Program-made: the position numbers and the translations under genes
Shown: positions 1-8,696 of the stretch, in pieces
Numbering within the stretch: position 1 is the stretch's first letter
How the letters are laid out: each line of letters starts with the position of its first letter
Source of the DNA: Flavobacterium gelidicaeli
Lineage (GTDB): Bacteria; Bacteroidota; Bacteroidia; Flavobacteriales; Flavobacteriaceae
Direction: 5' to 3'
NCBI RefSeq assembly: GCF_013294005.1
Contig: NZ_JABSNK010000004.1
Location: 186,001-250,000, forward strand
Length of the DNA: 64,000 nucleotides
Notes under the pieces: generated by a model
What the model was told of the DNA's origin: nothing
Database searches by the model: none
What the model saw: only the letters and a program-made list of their open reading frames with translations

Positions 1-2
1 AG

Positions 3-140
3 GACGGACTCCTATCTAGAAAAGTTTTCCCGGTCGTTCCACCAAAAGTAGAATATGCACTTACGGAAAGAGGCCAATCACTAGAAGCTATTTTAAGAAG
101 CTTAGATCAATGGGGAGTAGATGATGAGAAAAAAAAATAG
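3..140 (+). CDS. HxlR-type transcriptional regulator, C-terminal fragment
   Basis: An open frame enters from the left edge and encodes 45 residues before the stop. It reads [18 protein letters not shown], then ALTERGQSL, and ends in LRSLDQWG followed by a charged tail. This is the wing and last helix of the HxlR winged-helix family (known pattern: R.vyp.vPPrVEYsLTe.G.sL), a group of small, often redox- or aldehyde-responsive DNA-binding repressors or activators. The start and most of the helix-turn-helix lie outside the window, so its target cannot be inferred. Confidence 0.8.
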   Translation, partial: DGLLSRKVFPVVPPKVEYALTERGQSLEAILRSLDQWGVDDEKKK

Positions 141-202
141 TTGCTAAACCGTTGATAGATGAAGCAACTATATGATGTGAGCTATTTGTGTTTATGAATT
201 GT

Positions 203-2848
203 TTATTTACTAGAATTAAATTTGTCATTCATGACTTTTTGTAAAGTTTGATATAATTTTTCTACTTCACTTTCGATTTTTGAAAATGGAACGTTCTTCA
301 ACTTTTGAATAGACTTTAAATCATAAAATGATTGTAAGTTATATGTCTTGTCAACGTTTTGTGTGATTTGAATTCCCCTAGCTACCTTGTTATTTTTATC
401 TGTTTGTAGACCTAATTCCATGGGGCTATCATCTGACATCCCTAATAACTTTAGTGGCGAAGGTTGAGTTTCATTAGAAGTGAAGTTTTTACTAATTTCT
501 AAGAAACAACCTTTGACAGAGTTTGCATTAAAGTTTGCGTTAAAATAAAATTTATCTAATAAATCTATGTCTTGTGAGTTGTAACGATTGGCTCTGTTGT
601 TCTCGATTTCGTTATTAATTTGGTCATAAACTTTTAAGGAGTTATCTTGAATAACATATATTCTATTTCCATTTTTAGGTAGAGAGTCATTTACTGCTAC
701 CGAACGACTAGTTTTTGATGCAATAATTTTATCTTTCAAGAATAGCTCACTTAGCAGTTCGTTGTCCTTTTTAGAGATCATAATTTTACCTTTAGATTGA
801 TATTCAGTAATTTCAATTCGGTCTTTGATTAACGCAAAATGAATTCTATTAAAATAATTAACTGCAAATAAATCCCAATCTATCGTTTGTAGAATACCTT
901 TATTCCATTTTTTAATGATTAAACTTTTATCCATTAGAATATACTCTAAACCGTCAACGATTTTACCATCCTTATAAGTTGACTTTATATCATATTCAGG
1001 AAGCACATAACGCTCCATGTTTTTTAAATAGTCATTGGAATATTGGTATATCAAAGCGCCATTTTTATAGAGGTTTACTCTCTTAAATTCACTTTCATTA
1101 TCATAAAAGTAACCATCAAATGGAAGTCCGTTTTTATATATCCCTATATATTCTTCTCGTGGATCTTCGGTAATTATAAATTGATTTTTGTAAGTAGCTA
1201 TAGTTGGTAAATTATTTTCAAATTGACTTGTTATTTTTTGATCCTCATTTTGAAAACTTTTAGATGTCACTAGTTGTGTCATAGTTCCGTTTTTATATGT
1301 TGAGATCTCGTTTTTTTCTGTTAGTACCCCTTCATAAGGTTTGTTGTCTTTATAGATGATTGTAGAGACTACTTTTTCGTCTTTATAAAATACGCTTTCT
1401 CCATTTTTCTTACCATTTTTTAAGGTGTAAGTTTCCACAGGTTGCAAATAGTCAAAGTCATAAGTTGTTTGTTTGCCTTCTTTTTCGAAATTTACTACAT
1501 TGATAATCTCATATTTATCATCTCTGTAGCTTTCATAGTCTTTAATAAAGAAAGTGCCTTGAAATGGTTTTCCGTTTTTATAAATTCCTTTTGCAACTAC
1601 AGCTCCAGAATCGGTTTTAGCAATCGCTTCACCCTCTTGCAAACCATTTTTATAAGTTGATTCTATAGTAATATCACGATCAAATGGAATGCTAAAATGA
1701 CCATCAAAGGGTTCATTATCTTTGTAAACTAATTTTTTAAGGAGTACTCCAAGTTGACTGTACTCTAAGGTTTCACCATTCTTGTAACCTTCATTATAAT
1801 TAGTTATAGTACTCGTTTTGTCATTTGGGAAGTACGAAATAACTTTGCCTGATATCTGTTCGTTTACGTATGGAGTAGTAGTTTTAATTCCAGTTATAAA
1901 CTCATTCTGAGTGTAATACTCATAGTCAATTCCGTTTGTAACTTGATTACCATAATTGAGGCTTCCTTTTTTTAAATCTTGCAATAATTTACCTGATTTG
2001 TCATAATTTTTTTGAGAAATAAGTTCAAGTTCTTTGTAACCATATGCAGTTCGCTTATATCCTTTTACTTGTGCTAATAGATTTGAATCCAGCCAGTATT
2101 TTTTTTCAAATAGGATAGCAATATCTTCTTCTTCTTCAACTTCTTCCATACCTTCAACCAGTTCCGCTTCTTTTACTTCTTCGGCTTCTGTTATTATGGA
2201 TGGGGAATATTCTTCTTCATTATGGGTTGCGTTCTCAACTTCTTCGTCTTTATAATCGGTGTCTACTACAATTCTTGCTGGAGCTACTGTAGCTGCTAAT
2301 TTTTCATTCTCAATTTCTTCTGCGAGAGAATCACCGTAATAATCATCAACATTTTTAACTGTTATAAAATCTCCAGAAATTGGCTGTCCTTTTTCGTAAG
2401 TACTCGTCATTAAAATAGTTTCGTCTTTTTTATAAATGAGGGTATTGCCGTCTTTTACATCATCTTTATAATGTATTTTTTTCCAAAGTTTCCCATCAGG
2501 ATAATAGTAAGTGAGTTCCTGATTTTGAGTGGTATTGTAATATTGAGAAGAACTAGCATCTGTTCCGTTTTCATTGTAGTAATAAATATCACCAACATAG
2601 TTTTCCTGATTATCTTTCAGGACATAACCCTGCATTTGTCTATTTCCATTTTTGTAAAAATCTTCTATCAATACTAGCTCGCCAATCTGCTTTAGAGGCA
2701 TCGGTCTATAAAAAGCATGATTTTCTTTGTTTGACGGTTTCCAATCGGCATCAAAATAAAGGGTATCTTTTTCTTGCGATTGAGCACTAATAGTGAAGAA
2801 ACTAAAAATTAAAACGAATTTTATTTTTAAAAATTGATGTACTTGCAT
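203..2848 (-). CDS. Large secreted MORN/YwqK-type repeat protein
   Basis: The 881-residue product has a signal peptide ending near AQSQ (about residue 24). It is then built of degenerate repeats of the form yknG-x-x-x-G-x-f-x-x-y-x-n-g, with YKNG, YKDG or YKDN recurring dozens of times from about residue 85 to 640. These match the MORN-like/YwqK repeat fold, a beta-rich repeat with no enzymatic activity. A strongly acidic, low-complexity linker (Glu-rich, about residues 200-245) splits an N-terminal repeat block from the main one. The last 200 residues lack clear repeats. Many database entries call this family an antitoxin, but nothing here supports a toxin partner. It is probably periplasmic or surface-exposed. 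The gene is the first of a run of minus-strand secreted proteins. Function is unknown. Confidence 0.75.
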   Translation of the reverse strand: MQVHQFLKIKFVLIFSFFTISAQSQEKDTLYFDADWKPSNKENHAFYRPMPLKQIGELVLIEDFYKNGNRQMQGYVLKDNQENYVGDIYYYNENGTDASSSQYYNTTQNQELTYYYPDGKLWKKIHYKDDVKDGNTLIYKKDETILMTSTYEKGQPISGDFITVKNVDDYYGDSLAEEIENEKLAATVAPARIVVDTDYKDEEVENATHNEEEYSPSIITEAEEVKEAELVEGMEEVEEEEDIAILFEKKYWLDSNLLAQVKGYKRTAYGYKELELISQKNYDKSGKLLQDLKKGSLNYGNQVTNGIDYEYYTQNEFITGIKTTTPYVNEQISGKVISYFPNDKTSTITNYNEGYKNGETLEYSQLGVLLKKLVYKDNEPFDGHFSIPFDRDITIESTYKNGLQEGEAIAKTDSGAVVAKGIYKNGKPFQGTFFIKDYESYRDDKYEIINVVNFEKEGKQTTYDFDYLQPVETYTLKNGKKNGESVFYKDEKVVSTIIYKDNKPYEGVLTEKNEISTYKNGTMTQLVTSKSFQNEDQKITSQFENNLPTIATYKNQFIITEDPREEYIGIYKNGLPFDGYFYDNESEFKRVNLYKNGALIYQYSNDYLKNMERYVLPEYDIKSTYKDGKIVDGLEYILMDKSLIIKKWNKGILQTIDWDLFAVNYFNRIHFALIKDRIEITEYQSKGKIMISKKDNELLSELFLKDKIIASKTSRSVAVNDSLPKNGNRIYVIQDNSLKVYDQINNEIENNRANRYNSQDIDLLDKFYFNANFNANSVKGCFLEISKNFTSNETQPSPLKLLGMSDDSPMELGLQTDKNNKVARGIQITQNVDKTYNLQSFYDLKSIQKLKNVPFSKIESEVEKLYQTLQKVMNDKFNSSK

Positions 2849-2912
2849 TTGCGGATTTTTTCTCGTTTTGAGAGTTGAATTATTCTGATTAAAAAAAAGG
2901 ATTTAATATTAT

Positions 2913-3452
2913 TTATTTTAATAGTTTATAAATTAGTGTCATCTCCTCATTTTCACTACTGAAATGTTCGATTTTGATCTTGAATATTATACTAGTTTCC
3001 ATTTTTAGTAGAAAAATAACTCCTGATTTTATTTTTCTTAAACTATCTTCATCAAAAATGATGTCTTGAGCGTTTTTGAGATTGTAATAATTCCATTTTT
3101 GATCAACTATTTTTAATTTGGTTTGTTTTCCAGGAAAAATTGCGATTTCTGGATCTCGTGGTTCAATAAATAAATCAGCATCTAATTTTCTAATTTCTCT
3201 TTCAGAGGTATCTCCTTTAGAAATAATATTAGGAAGCACTTTGACAAACTTGTTGCTAGTCATATTGATAGCAACTGCAGGGTATTCATTTTGAACGGAC
3301 TGTATTTGTAGAATTTTTTTATTTAATACTACATGGTACTCCTCATTGACGGGGTCGAAAAAGTAATTAGAGTCTTTTTTTTCTTGAGCATTACACGTTA
3401 TCGAAAGAATTATAAATAGTGTGAGTTGTACGAGTTTTATAAAATTTGGCAT
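2913..3452 (-). CDS. Secreted protein of unknown function
   Basis: The 179-residue protein begins with a signal peptide (hydrophobic LTLFIILSITCNA) with likely cleavage after NAQ. I do not recognise a family. The mature part is rich in Lys, Ile and Phe with alternating hydrophobics, which suggests a small beta-rich periplasmic domain. It sits 64 bases upstream of the MORN-repeat gene on the same strand and could be co-transcribed with it. The start ATG is the only good one, just before the hydrophobic segment. Coding status is supported by the signal peptide and length. Confidence 0.6.
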   Translation of the reverse strand: MPNFIKLVQLTLFIILSITCNAQEKKDSNYFFDPVNEEYHVVLNKKILQIQSVQNEYPAVAINMTSNKFVKVLPNIISKGDTSEREIRKLDADLFIEPRDPEIAIFPGKQTKLKIVDQKWNYYNLKNAQDIIFDEDSLRKIKSGVIFLLKMETSIIFKIKIEHFSSENEEMTLIYKLLK

Positions 3453-3578
3453 AGTATAATTTGATATAATTAAAGTCGAAAGGTCAACACGTAAGACAGC
3501 TTTTTATCTTGCAAAAAGTTGCTTATTGATTATCAAAAATACAATTAAATTACGACTCTCAACTAGCTATTGAGTTTG

Positions 3579-4199
3579 CTAATACAAGTACTTATCAGTA
3601 AATTTGAAATTCTGTATTTTTGGCAAGGGTCTAATAAGTACTGTTTTTGTCCTTTTGTTTACTATTTTGTCAGAACCTAATAATTGATCTACTTCAGTTC
3701 TAAGCCCCGTGATGAGGTTGAAATTAGTTTCGGTAAAAACAGTGTTTTCATCTATGACTATTGTTGAATTGTGCGTGATTTTATGCAGTTTAATTAATTC
3801 AAAATTTCCTCTTTGGTATTTAAACTCATAACTGATGTTGCCCTTTTCTATCTCTGACCACATTGATAAAATTCCGTTTTCAATAAAAAAATCAGGGATT
3901 TGATATCCGTTGTAGGCGCCATTTTTTTCTATAGGATACATAGCTTCAATTATTTGGTTAGATGTCACTATTAACTTCCGTTTTCCATCTGGTTGTGATA
4001 AAAAGAGTTGTAGTCTTAATGGTCTCGTCTCATTAATAATGTCCATCATAACAATGACGCTATCTGGGAAACCGTCATTATTTAAGTCGCCTGTAACGTC
4101 TCTTATCAGTTCGCTAAAATGATTTGTCTTGTTTTGCGCAGCGGTACTTGTTTGTAATAAAACACAAAAGAATATAGGGTATAGATAGCGGTTTTTCAT
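3579..4199 (-). CDS. Secreted protein with a calcium-loop-like DxNxDG motif
   Basis: I chose the internal ATG at 4197-4199 because it places MKNRYLYPIFFCVLL at the N-terminus as a signal peptide; the longer frame adds ten residues in front of it. The mature protein of about 185 residues starts with VTGDLNNDGFPDSVIVMM. This fits the D-x-N-x-D-G-x-x-D calcium-binding loop of FG-GAP/VCBS-type repeats, where a repeat reports a value and then its derivative strand. The rest is not recognised. It is on the same strand as neighbouring secreted-protein genes but separated by 126 bases or more on each side. Confidence 0.6.
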   Translation of the reverse strand: MKNRYLYPIFFCVLLQTSTAAQNKTNHFSELIRDVTGDLNNDGFPDSVIVMMDIINETRPLRLQLFLSQPDGKRKLIVTSNQIIEAMYPIEKNGAYNGYQIPDFFIENGILSMWSEIEKGNISYEFKYQRGNFELIKLHKITHNSTIVIDENTVFTETNFNLITGLRTEVDQLLGSDKIVNKRTKTVLIRPLPKIQNFKFTDKYLY

Positions 4200-4229
4200 G
4201 ATTTTGATTTTATCAAACTGGTACAACAA

Positions 4230-4487
4230 AGTCCAACTTAATTTTTGTTAGATGTAGCACAGCTAAGATGCAATAGTGGTTTTCGACTCCGCTCGAACAG
4301 ATAATTGTACCGATTTACAACAGTCTGGGTATTATAAACCAAGTTTGTTGTAAATAACGACAAAAATAAAATAAAGTAAGAAAAATAAATCAAAGATCTC
4401 AAGTGTACTTATTCAAATCGGTATAGTTTATTGTTACACAACAATTAAATATTATCGCAGCTAATTCAAAGAAACAAAATTGATTGA
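4230..4487. repeat. Intergenic region with nested inverted repeats
   Basis: This gene-free spacer holds several inverted pairs. TTTACAACA (4314-4322) pairs with TGTTGTAAA (4346-4354). TACCGATTT (4308-4316) pairs with AAATCGGTA (4415-4423). A small hairpin ATTGTT-ACAC-AACAAT lies near 4431-4446. A GC-richer block, CGACTCCGCTCGAACAG (4284-4300), stands out from the AT-rich surroundings. It may be a decayed miniature element or structured 3' region; no terminal duplication was seen. Confidence 0.35.
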
Positions 4488-5165
4488 TTACTTTACTAAA
4501 AAGTTCTCGTATTCGTTTGTGGTCATTATTGTTGATTGATATGGAACAATTGCATTAGGATCTTCATCATCGTACTGTTCAAATAGTTGATCTAACAGTT
4601 TTACTTTTATTGCATTGGGCTCTGTATTTGGAAAATAATAAAGCTTTTTTTCCTCGCCCAGAATAACCAAATTGCTCTGTTGTTTTTTAGAATAATAATT
4701 CACATATTTTGTGCTTACTTCAACAAGTTCAAACAGTCCATTAGTAAGATTTTTATTTTCAATTCCGCATCCTTGTTCTAATAATTCAAAATTAATTTTA
4801 TCAGGAAATTCAATTGGCTCTTTAGCTGCAATTTCAAATGAGATGTTGGTTGAGTAACAGTCAGGCGCGCCACAATCAAAGCCGTGAAGATTGAAATTTA
4901 GATCAAATAGGATTTTATTATCAACTTGATTTACCAGGTCTCTAATATATAATTCTTGTAAGAGACTGGATTTTAGATTTTTGTTTGATTTTGACTTTAA
5001 AAGTTGCTTTCTTAAAGAATCTTGTGTCTCTTCAAAACTCAATTTAGCTTTAGTAGGCATTGTTTTCTCAGTCAAAATATTCCACTGTTTGTCCACTTTA
5101 TCCTTTTTTTCTTTTGAAGAACAAGAGATCAGTAATAATGTAAAAAGGACAAAAGTAATTTTCAT
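4488..5165 (-). CDS. Lipoprotein of unknown function
   Basis: The 225-residue product starts MKITFVLFTLLLISCSSKEKK, a clear lipobox (ISC) with lipidation at Cys15, followed by a charged linker. Between residues 85 and 115 it carries the cysteine-bearing stretch FDCGAPDCYSTNISF and a further Cys near residue 133, so a disulfide is possible. No family is recognised. The gene is followed by a spacer with inverted repeats and preceded, only 9 bases away, by a small membrane-protein gene on the same strand, so the two are probably one transcript. Confidence 0.6.
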   Translation of the reverse strand: MKITFVLFTLLLISCSSKEKKDKVDKQWNILTEKTMPTKAKLSFEETQDSLRKQLLKSKSNKNLKSSLLQELYIRDLVNQVDNKILFDLNFNLHGFDCGAPDCYSTNISFEIAAKEPIEFPDKINFELLEQGCGIENKNLTNGLFELVEVSTKYVNYYSKKQQSNLVILGEEKKLYYFPNTEPNAIKVKLLDQLFEQYDDEDPNAIVPYQSTIMTTNEYENFLVK

Positions 5166-5174
5166 AGTGTTATT

Positions 5175-5492
5175 CTAATTAAATAATTCTATTATTTGAA
5201 AATATAAGTAAAGCAGAAAAAACAATGTTGGAATAGTGAAAGCCATAATAAAATTGAGGTTTCTTTTTCTATTTTCCTTTTTTTTATTTAAAAAGTAAGC
5301 TTCATACAATAATCCCAATACCCAAATACAATATAAGATAAAAATGTAAAAGAATACAGCTAAACCATCTCCAGTTCCACATCGTCTGTTTTTATCTAAT
5401 GTTGATAACCCAATAATTGAGGCTATTGGAATTAATAGTACGAGTAATACTATTCTTAAAAACAAATGCATGAGCTCTTTTTTTTTGATCAT
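5175..5492 (-). CDS. Small membrane protein of unknown function
   Basis: The 105-residue protein contains three hydrophobic spans (about residues 10-28, 45-65 and 80-102). A Cys/Gly-containing loop (RRCGTGDG) lies between the first two, and a basic stretch (KKKENRKRN) before the third. It resembles small integral inner-membrane proteins with no assigned role. It lies 9 bases upstream of the lipoprotein gene at 4488-5165 on the same strand. Confidence rests on the membrane topology and close spacing only. Confidence 0.5.
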   Translation of the reverse strand: MIKKKELMHLFLRIVLLVLLIPIASIIGLSTLDKNRRCGTGDGLAVFFYIFILYCIWVLGLLYEAYFLNKKKENRKRNLNFIMAFTIPTLFFLLYLYFQIIELFN

Positions 5493-5803
5493 TTCTGTTG
5501 TCGTTATGTTTAATCAATTTAGGTGGTCTTTTCTGTTTATTATTTTTACTATATGTTCAATGTGCTTTTAAATAATAATATTGTGGGAAGTTATAATTTA
5601 TCACGTTTTAGAAATTAGTATGAAAGTTGTTTTGTTTTTTAGACTTCTTTAGTAAAATTTTTCTAACAATTAAGATGTAAAAATATTATTTTTTTTACTT
5701 TAGACTGTATTTATTTTCCAAGTAATAATACGCTTTCAATGATTTTAAGGATAATTATATCAGGAAAACGACTGAGCCTTTTCTTTTAAAAGCAGATAAA
5801 AAT
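5493..5803. other. AT-rich intergenic spacer, nothing recognised
   Basis: This 311-base stretch is very AT-rich. I see no open frame of credible length, no strong hairpin followed by T residues and no repeat shared with other parts of the window. Confidence 0.5.
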
Positions 5804-6397
5804 TTAATTTAGGATTTTAAAATCAAAAGCTAATTTTTTAGTACGAAGTAAGGTACGCCAATTGATGAAAAACAGACAAAAGAGCATTACAAATCCTAAA
5901 ATAAAGCTAGCAATAGATTGCCAAGAAAAAATATTATCAATGATATTCTGTTGGTTTTCTGATGCAAACTTCCCTAAATGTAAAGCGATAGCATCGCTAG
6001 TGAATTTCCCTACTAAAAAAGGACCAATGATATAGATCGGTTTTATTTTAGAAATTCCCGCACCTAAAAAAAGTGGTGTGGTTGGTAGAGGTAGTAAAGA
6101 ATAAGCAAGTACGACTAAAATTCCTTTCCATTTATTTTGATCCATTTTATCGCCAAGGAATTTAATGTCTTCATTTTTAGATGCTTTTAAATATTTATCG
6201 GCCATTAATGGTGCATATAGTAGAAGAATGTACCTACCTAATACGGATCCAATAACTCCAACAATAATAACTATCCAAACATCCAACTCAAAAAGAATTT
6301 GAAAAAATACCATTATTGTAAAAGCTGGAGCAAACGGAAAAGGAACTATGTCAAATAATAACGCGCCAAAAAAAACTAATAGATAATGCCACCACAT
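5804..6397 (-). CDS. DedA/VTT-family membrane protein
   Basis: The 197-residue integral membrane protein has about five hydrophobic spans and the segment LPLPTTPLFLGAGISKI near residues 102-118. The SNARE-associated/DedA (VTT) fold has re-entrant loops with such a small-residue and proline-rich motif. Members are membrane transporters or scramblases; bacterial DedA proteins have been linked to recycling of undecaprenyl phosphate and to membrane homeostasis. The sequence is a divergent member, so the substrate cannot be assigned. It stands alone, with more than 300 bases of spacer on each side. Confidence 0.65.
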   Translation of the reverse strand: MWWHYLLVFFGALLFDIVPFPFAPAFTIMVFFQILFELDVWIVIIVGVIGSVLGRYILLLYAPLMADKYLKASKNEDIKFLGDKMDQNKWKGILVVLAYSLLPLPTTPLFLGAGISKIKPIYIIGPFLVGKFTSDAIALHLGKFASENQQNIIDNIFSWQSIASFILGFVMLFCLFFINWRTLLRTKKLAFDFKILN

Positions 6398-6705
6398 GTG
6401 TTTGAAATTTTATAGCCAAGTTAATTAAACAAGTAATAATACTCTTTTATACTTGACCCATGAACTTCAAAACTACAATTAAATTTGTTGGAGAATAGAA
6501 TAATTTTGAAGACATTTATTTATAATTGTTGCAGTTTATTCAAATTTTGATATAAATACTTTTAATTAGGAGAAATACATTATTATAGAAATAATATATT
6601 AGGTCAGTAAATTTTGTGATTTTTGAACAAGTCTTTTGAAATGGATTTTATAGTTGAAAATCAACAATTATATTCAAACACACTACTGAGCTTATTATAG
6701 AAAAA
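6398..6705. other. AT-rich intergenic spacer, nothing recognised
   Basis: This 308-base spacer separates the DedA-like gene from the peroxiredoxin-like gene. No coding frame, strong terminator or repeat was found. Only weak AT-only inverted repeats are present. Confidence 0.45.
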
Positions 6706-7356
6706 TTAAGTAATTTTTTTTAACGCTTCAATAATTTCTTCCGGTTCAGAGCGGGTTCTATAATCGACATTGACATAGTTCCAAACTACGATGCCATCTT
6801 TGTTTATGATGAAAGTGGCTGGAATAGGGAGAACCGTTCCGTTTCCGTTATTGATTTGTTGCAAGTCTAAGTTTCTATCCTTACGCATGTGCTCGAGCAA
6901 AAACTCTGGAACTTCCCAAGCTACGCCATATTGTGAAGCTACTGTTGCATTTTGATCGGATAAAACAGTAAAGTTCATTTCGCTAATTTCAGATTTGGTC
7001 AAAGAACCATCAGGAACTTGCGGACTTATAGCAACAAGTGTCGCACCCAAGGTATGAATTTCGTCCAATCGTGCTTGCAATGCTCGAAGCTGTAAATTAC
7101 AATACGGACACCAATCGCCACGGTAAAAAGTAACAACAACAGGCCCTTTTCCTAACAAATCGCTTAGTGAGATTAGATTTCCTTGTTGATTAGGTAGTTC
7201 AAAGTTTACTGCTACATCTCCTACTTTTAAAGCGTTGGCTCCTTGCTCAAATTCTTTTGCTTTGGCAATTTCGATATCGACTCCTTTCATAAAATCAGGA
7301 TTGGCTTGGCGTCCTGCTTCAATTTTTGCGTCGGTTTGTTCTTTTAATGTTTTCAT
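6706..7356 (-). CDS. Peroxiredoxin-like AhpC/TSA family protein
   Basis: The 216-residue cytoplasmic protein (no signal peptide) has a thioredoxin fold. GDVAVNFELPNQQGN opens it (about residue 46). The active-site stretch VTFYRGDWCPYC gives Cys83 and Cys86, and ISPQVPDGS follows, as in the AhpC/TSA peroxiredoxin-like family. Cys83 sits where peroxidatic or thioredoxin-type cysteines are found. The W-C-P-Y-C arrangement suggests thiol-disulfide exchange with peroxide reduction as the likely role. An N-terminal helical extension of about 40 residues precedes the fold, as in the larger members. It probably detoxifies peroxides or organic hydroperoxides; the exact substrate is inference. Confidence 0.8.
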   Translation of the reverse strand: MKTLKEQTDAKIEAGRQANPDFMKGVDIEIAKAKEFEQGANALKVGDVAVNFELPNQQGNLISLSDLLGKGPVVVTFYRGDWCPYCNLQLRALQARLDEIHTLGATLVAISPQVPDGSLTKSEISEMNFTVLSDQNATVASQYGVAWEVPEFLLEHMRKDRNLDLQQINNGNGTVLPIPATFIINKDGIVVWNYVNVDYRTRSEPEEIIEALKKIT

Positions 7357-7454
7357 GCTCCTATTATTTTATTTTGGAGTTATTTGGTTGCTTCTCCTAT
7401 ATGCTACACTAGATTGTAACCAACTAAGAATGTTTGTTTGAAATGGGAGACTAT

Positions 7455-7689
7455 TTACTTGACCTTCAAATTTCGAGCTTTCATTTCTTCTTCAAACCAT
7501 TTGTCTTTTTTGGCATTGGTTACCAATTTATAAATAAAAAATAATGGAATCAAAGTAAAAAATCCCCAGCTATTTTTGAAAATACTATAACAAATAACAC
7601 CAACCAAGAAACCAATGAATAAACTATTGGTTATTTACCTCGATTATTAATTCTTGATCGGTTAGCTGCGAAAGTTAGTTTTGAGTCAT
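7455..7689 (-). pseudogene. Broken gene for a small flavobacterial membrane protein
   Basis: Reading the minus strand from an ATG at 7687-7689 gives MTQN, then an in-frame TAA (7675-7677). The same frame continues LSQLTDQELIIEV and is then lost at an A-run. The next frame resumes NSLFIGFLVGVICYS, then FFTLIPLFFIYKLV, and ends WFEEEMKARNLKVK at the stop at 7455. Restoring the stop codon and one frameshift gives a continuous small protein with two membrane spans and a charged C-terminus. The resumed frame has no start codon of its own. I read it as a recently inactivated gene with at least two lesions. A sequencing error could explain the frameshift but not easily both. Confidence 0.6.
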
Positions 7690-7762
7690 GTGTTTAAAGG
7701 TTTTAAATTTGCAATAATTACCTTTTTGTTATTGACTTACATGATTTATTAAAAGTCCTATA

Positions 7763-8377
7763 CTAAGTTTTTAATTTCATTTGATTTTCAATATCAGGAT
7801 AGATTTCATATAACTCGTCTGAAATAGTAGAAGCATTCTTAGATAAACCCCAAAATTTATCACCTGTCATTTCTATTACAACCAGTAGTATTTCGAAAGC
7901 TAATTTAATATCAATCACATCATCTGGTACTTTGAGTGAATGTTGATTTCTTTGAAAGTAGAGACAATTTTCACGTATTTCAACGAATTTACCAGATTGG
8001 AGGTTAATTAATATTTCTTTGATCCTTTCCTCTCCAATACTATTCTGTAGTCTGTTACCAATTAGAATAATTGGATCCGCTGCTATAAAATGCTTTGATT
8101 TATGACTAAATAGAGGATCCTTAGCCTTTTTAATTAATTCACGATTTTGAAAACCTCTGTATACACAAACTTCAATTTTGGCAATTTCTTCTAAAGCTGT
8201 AATACTTAAAAATAGAGATTGAGTGAAGAACTCAGAATCTAGAAGTTTTTTTGAACTTAAAATTAAATTTCGCAAATGATTTAAGATTTTTTCAAATTCA
8301 ACTTTCCCCTTGAAACCGATAAGATTTTCTGATGAAATTAATGTTGAATCGTTTATCAACATAGATGGATTTTCCAT
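7763..8377 (-). CDS. AbiV-family abortive infection protein (HEPN-like)
   Basis: The 204-residue, all-helical protein carries the signature pattern of the AbiV family: SLFLSITALEEIAKIEV (about residues 54-70), then LFSHKSKH (89-96), then ENCLYFQ (136-142). Known AbiV proteins have a helix with A-x-EEIgK, a K/H-rich SHK-like turn and a later re-glYvd segment. In Lactococcus, AbiV blocks phage development by interacting with a phage protein and shutting off late translation. The domain is grouped with HEPN folds, but a canonical R-x4-6-H nuclease motif is not obvious here. No partner gene is adjacent: a broken gene lies downstream and a 368-base spacer upstream. It is probably a solitary phage-defence gene. 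Confidence 0.7.
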   Translation of the reverse strand: MENPSMLINDSTLISSENLIGFKGKVEFEKILNHLRNLILSSKKLLDSEFFTQSLFLSITALEEIAKIEVCVYRGFQNRELIKKAKDPLFSHKSKHFIAADPIILIGNRLQNSIGEERIKEILINLQSGKFVEIRENCLYFQRNQHSLKVPDDVIDIKLAFEILLVVIEMTGDKFWGLSKNASTISDELYEIYPDIENQMKLKT

Positions 8378-8587
8378 GATATACTATTTTAAAAATAAAT
8401 ATTTTTATGCTCTATTATAAAAAGCAATTTAAACATAATTTCATTTAAAAATCGAACTGCTTCCTAGATTGCTGATACAGTAAGATAGGTATAGAGTTAT
8501 TTAAATAATTCCAATGTTAAAGGTATAAAAATGATGTTGTAATTCCTTGTATTATAATCGAAATTTGAAATGCAAGACGTTCAAAAA

Positions 8588-8667
8588 TAGCCCCGATAGC
8601 AGTGGAAATCCTTTGCTGTGGCGCTAGCCAAAAGTAAAGATTGTAACGAATAGCGGGAGGGAGCTTC
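8588..8667. repeat. Dispersed structured intergenic element, copy A
   Basis: This block begins TAGCCCCGATAGCAGTGG and ends CGAATAGCGGGAGGGAGCTT. It stands out as GC-rich in an AT-rich spacer. A related block at 39874-39938 shares the TAGCCCCGAT head and an AGCGGGA tail with a different central hairpin. I recall such elements as frequent intergenic repeats in Flavobacterium genomes; their role is not known to me. This copy lies between htpG and the AbiV gene. Confidence 0.55.
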
Positions 8668-8696
8668 TTGTGAAAATCATTCTTTCTGCTCCAAAA

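Noticed and set aside
203-2848. Calling the YwqK-type repeat protein an antitoxin
   Set aside because: That label is common in databases for MORN-like repeats, but there is no toxin gene next to it and the protein is secreted.
7841-8377. Toxin-antitoxin (HEPN/MNT) pair at the AbiV gene
   Set aside because: No nucleotidyltransferase-like neighbour and no clear R-x4-6-H motif; the family match is to AbiV.
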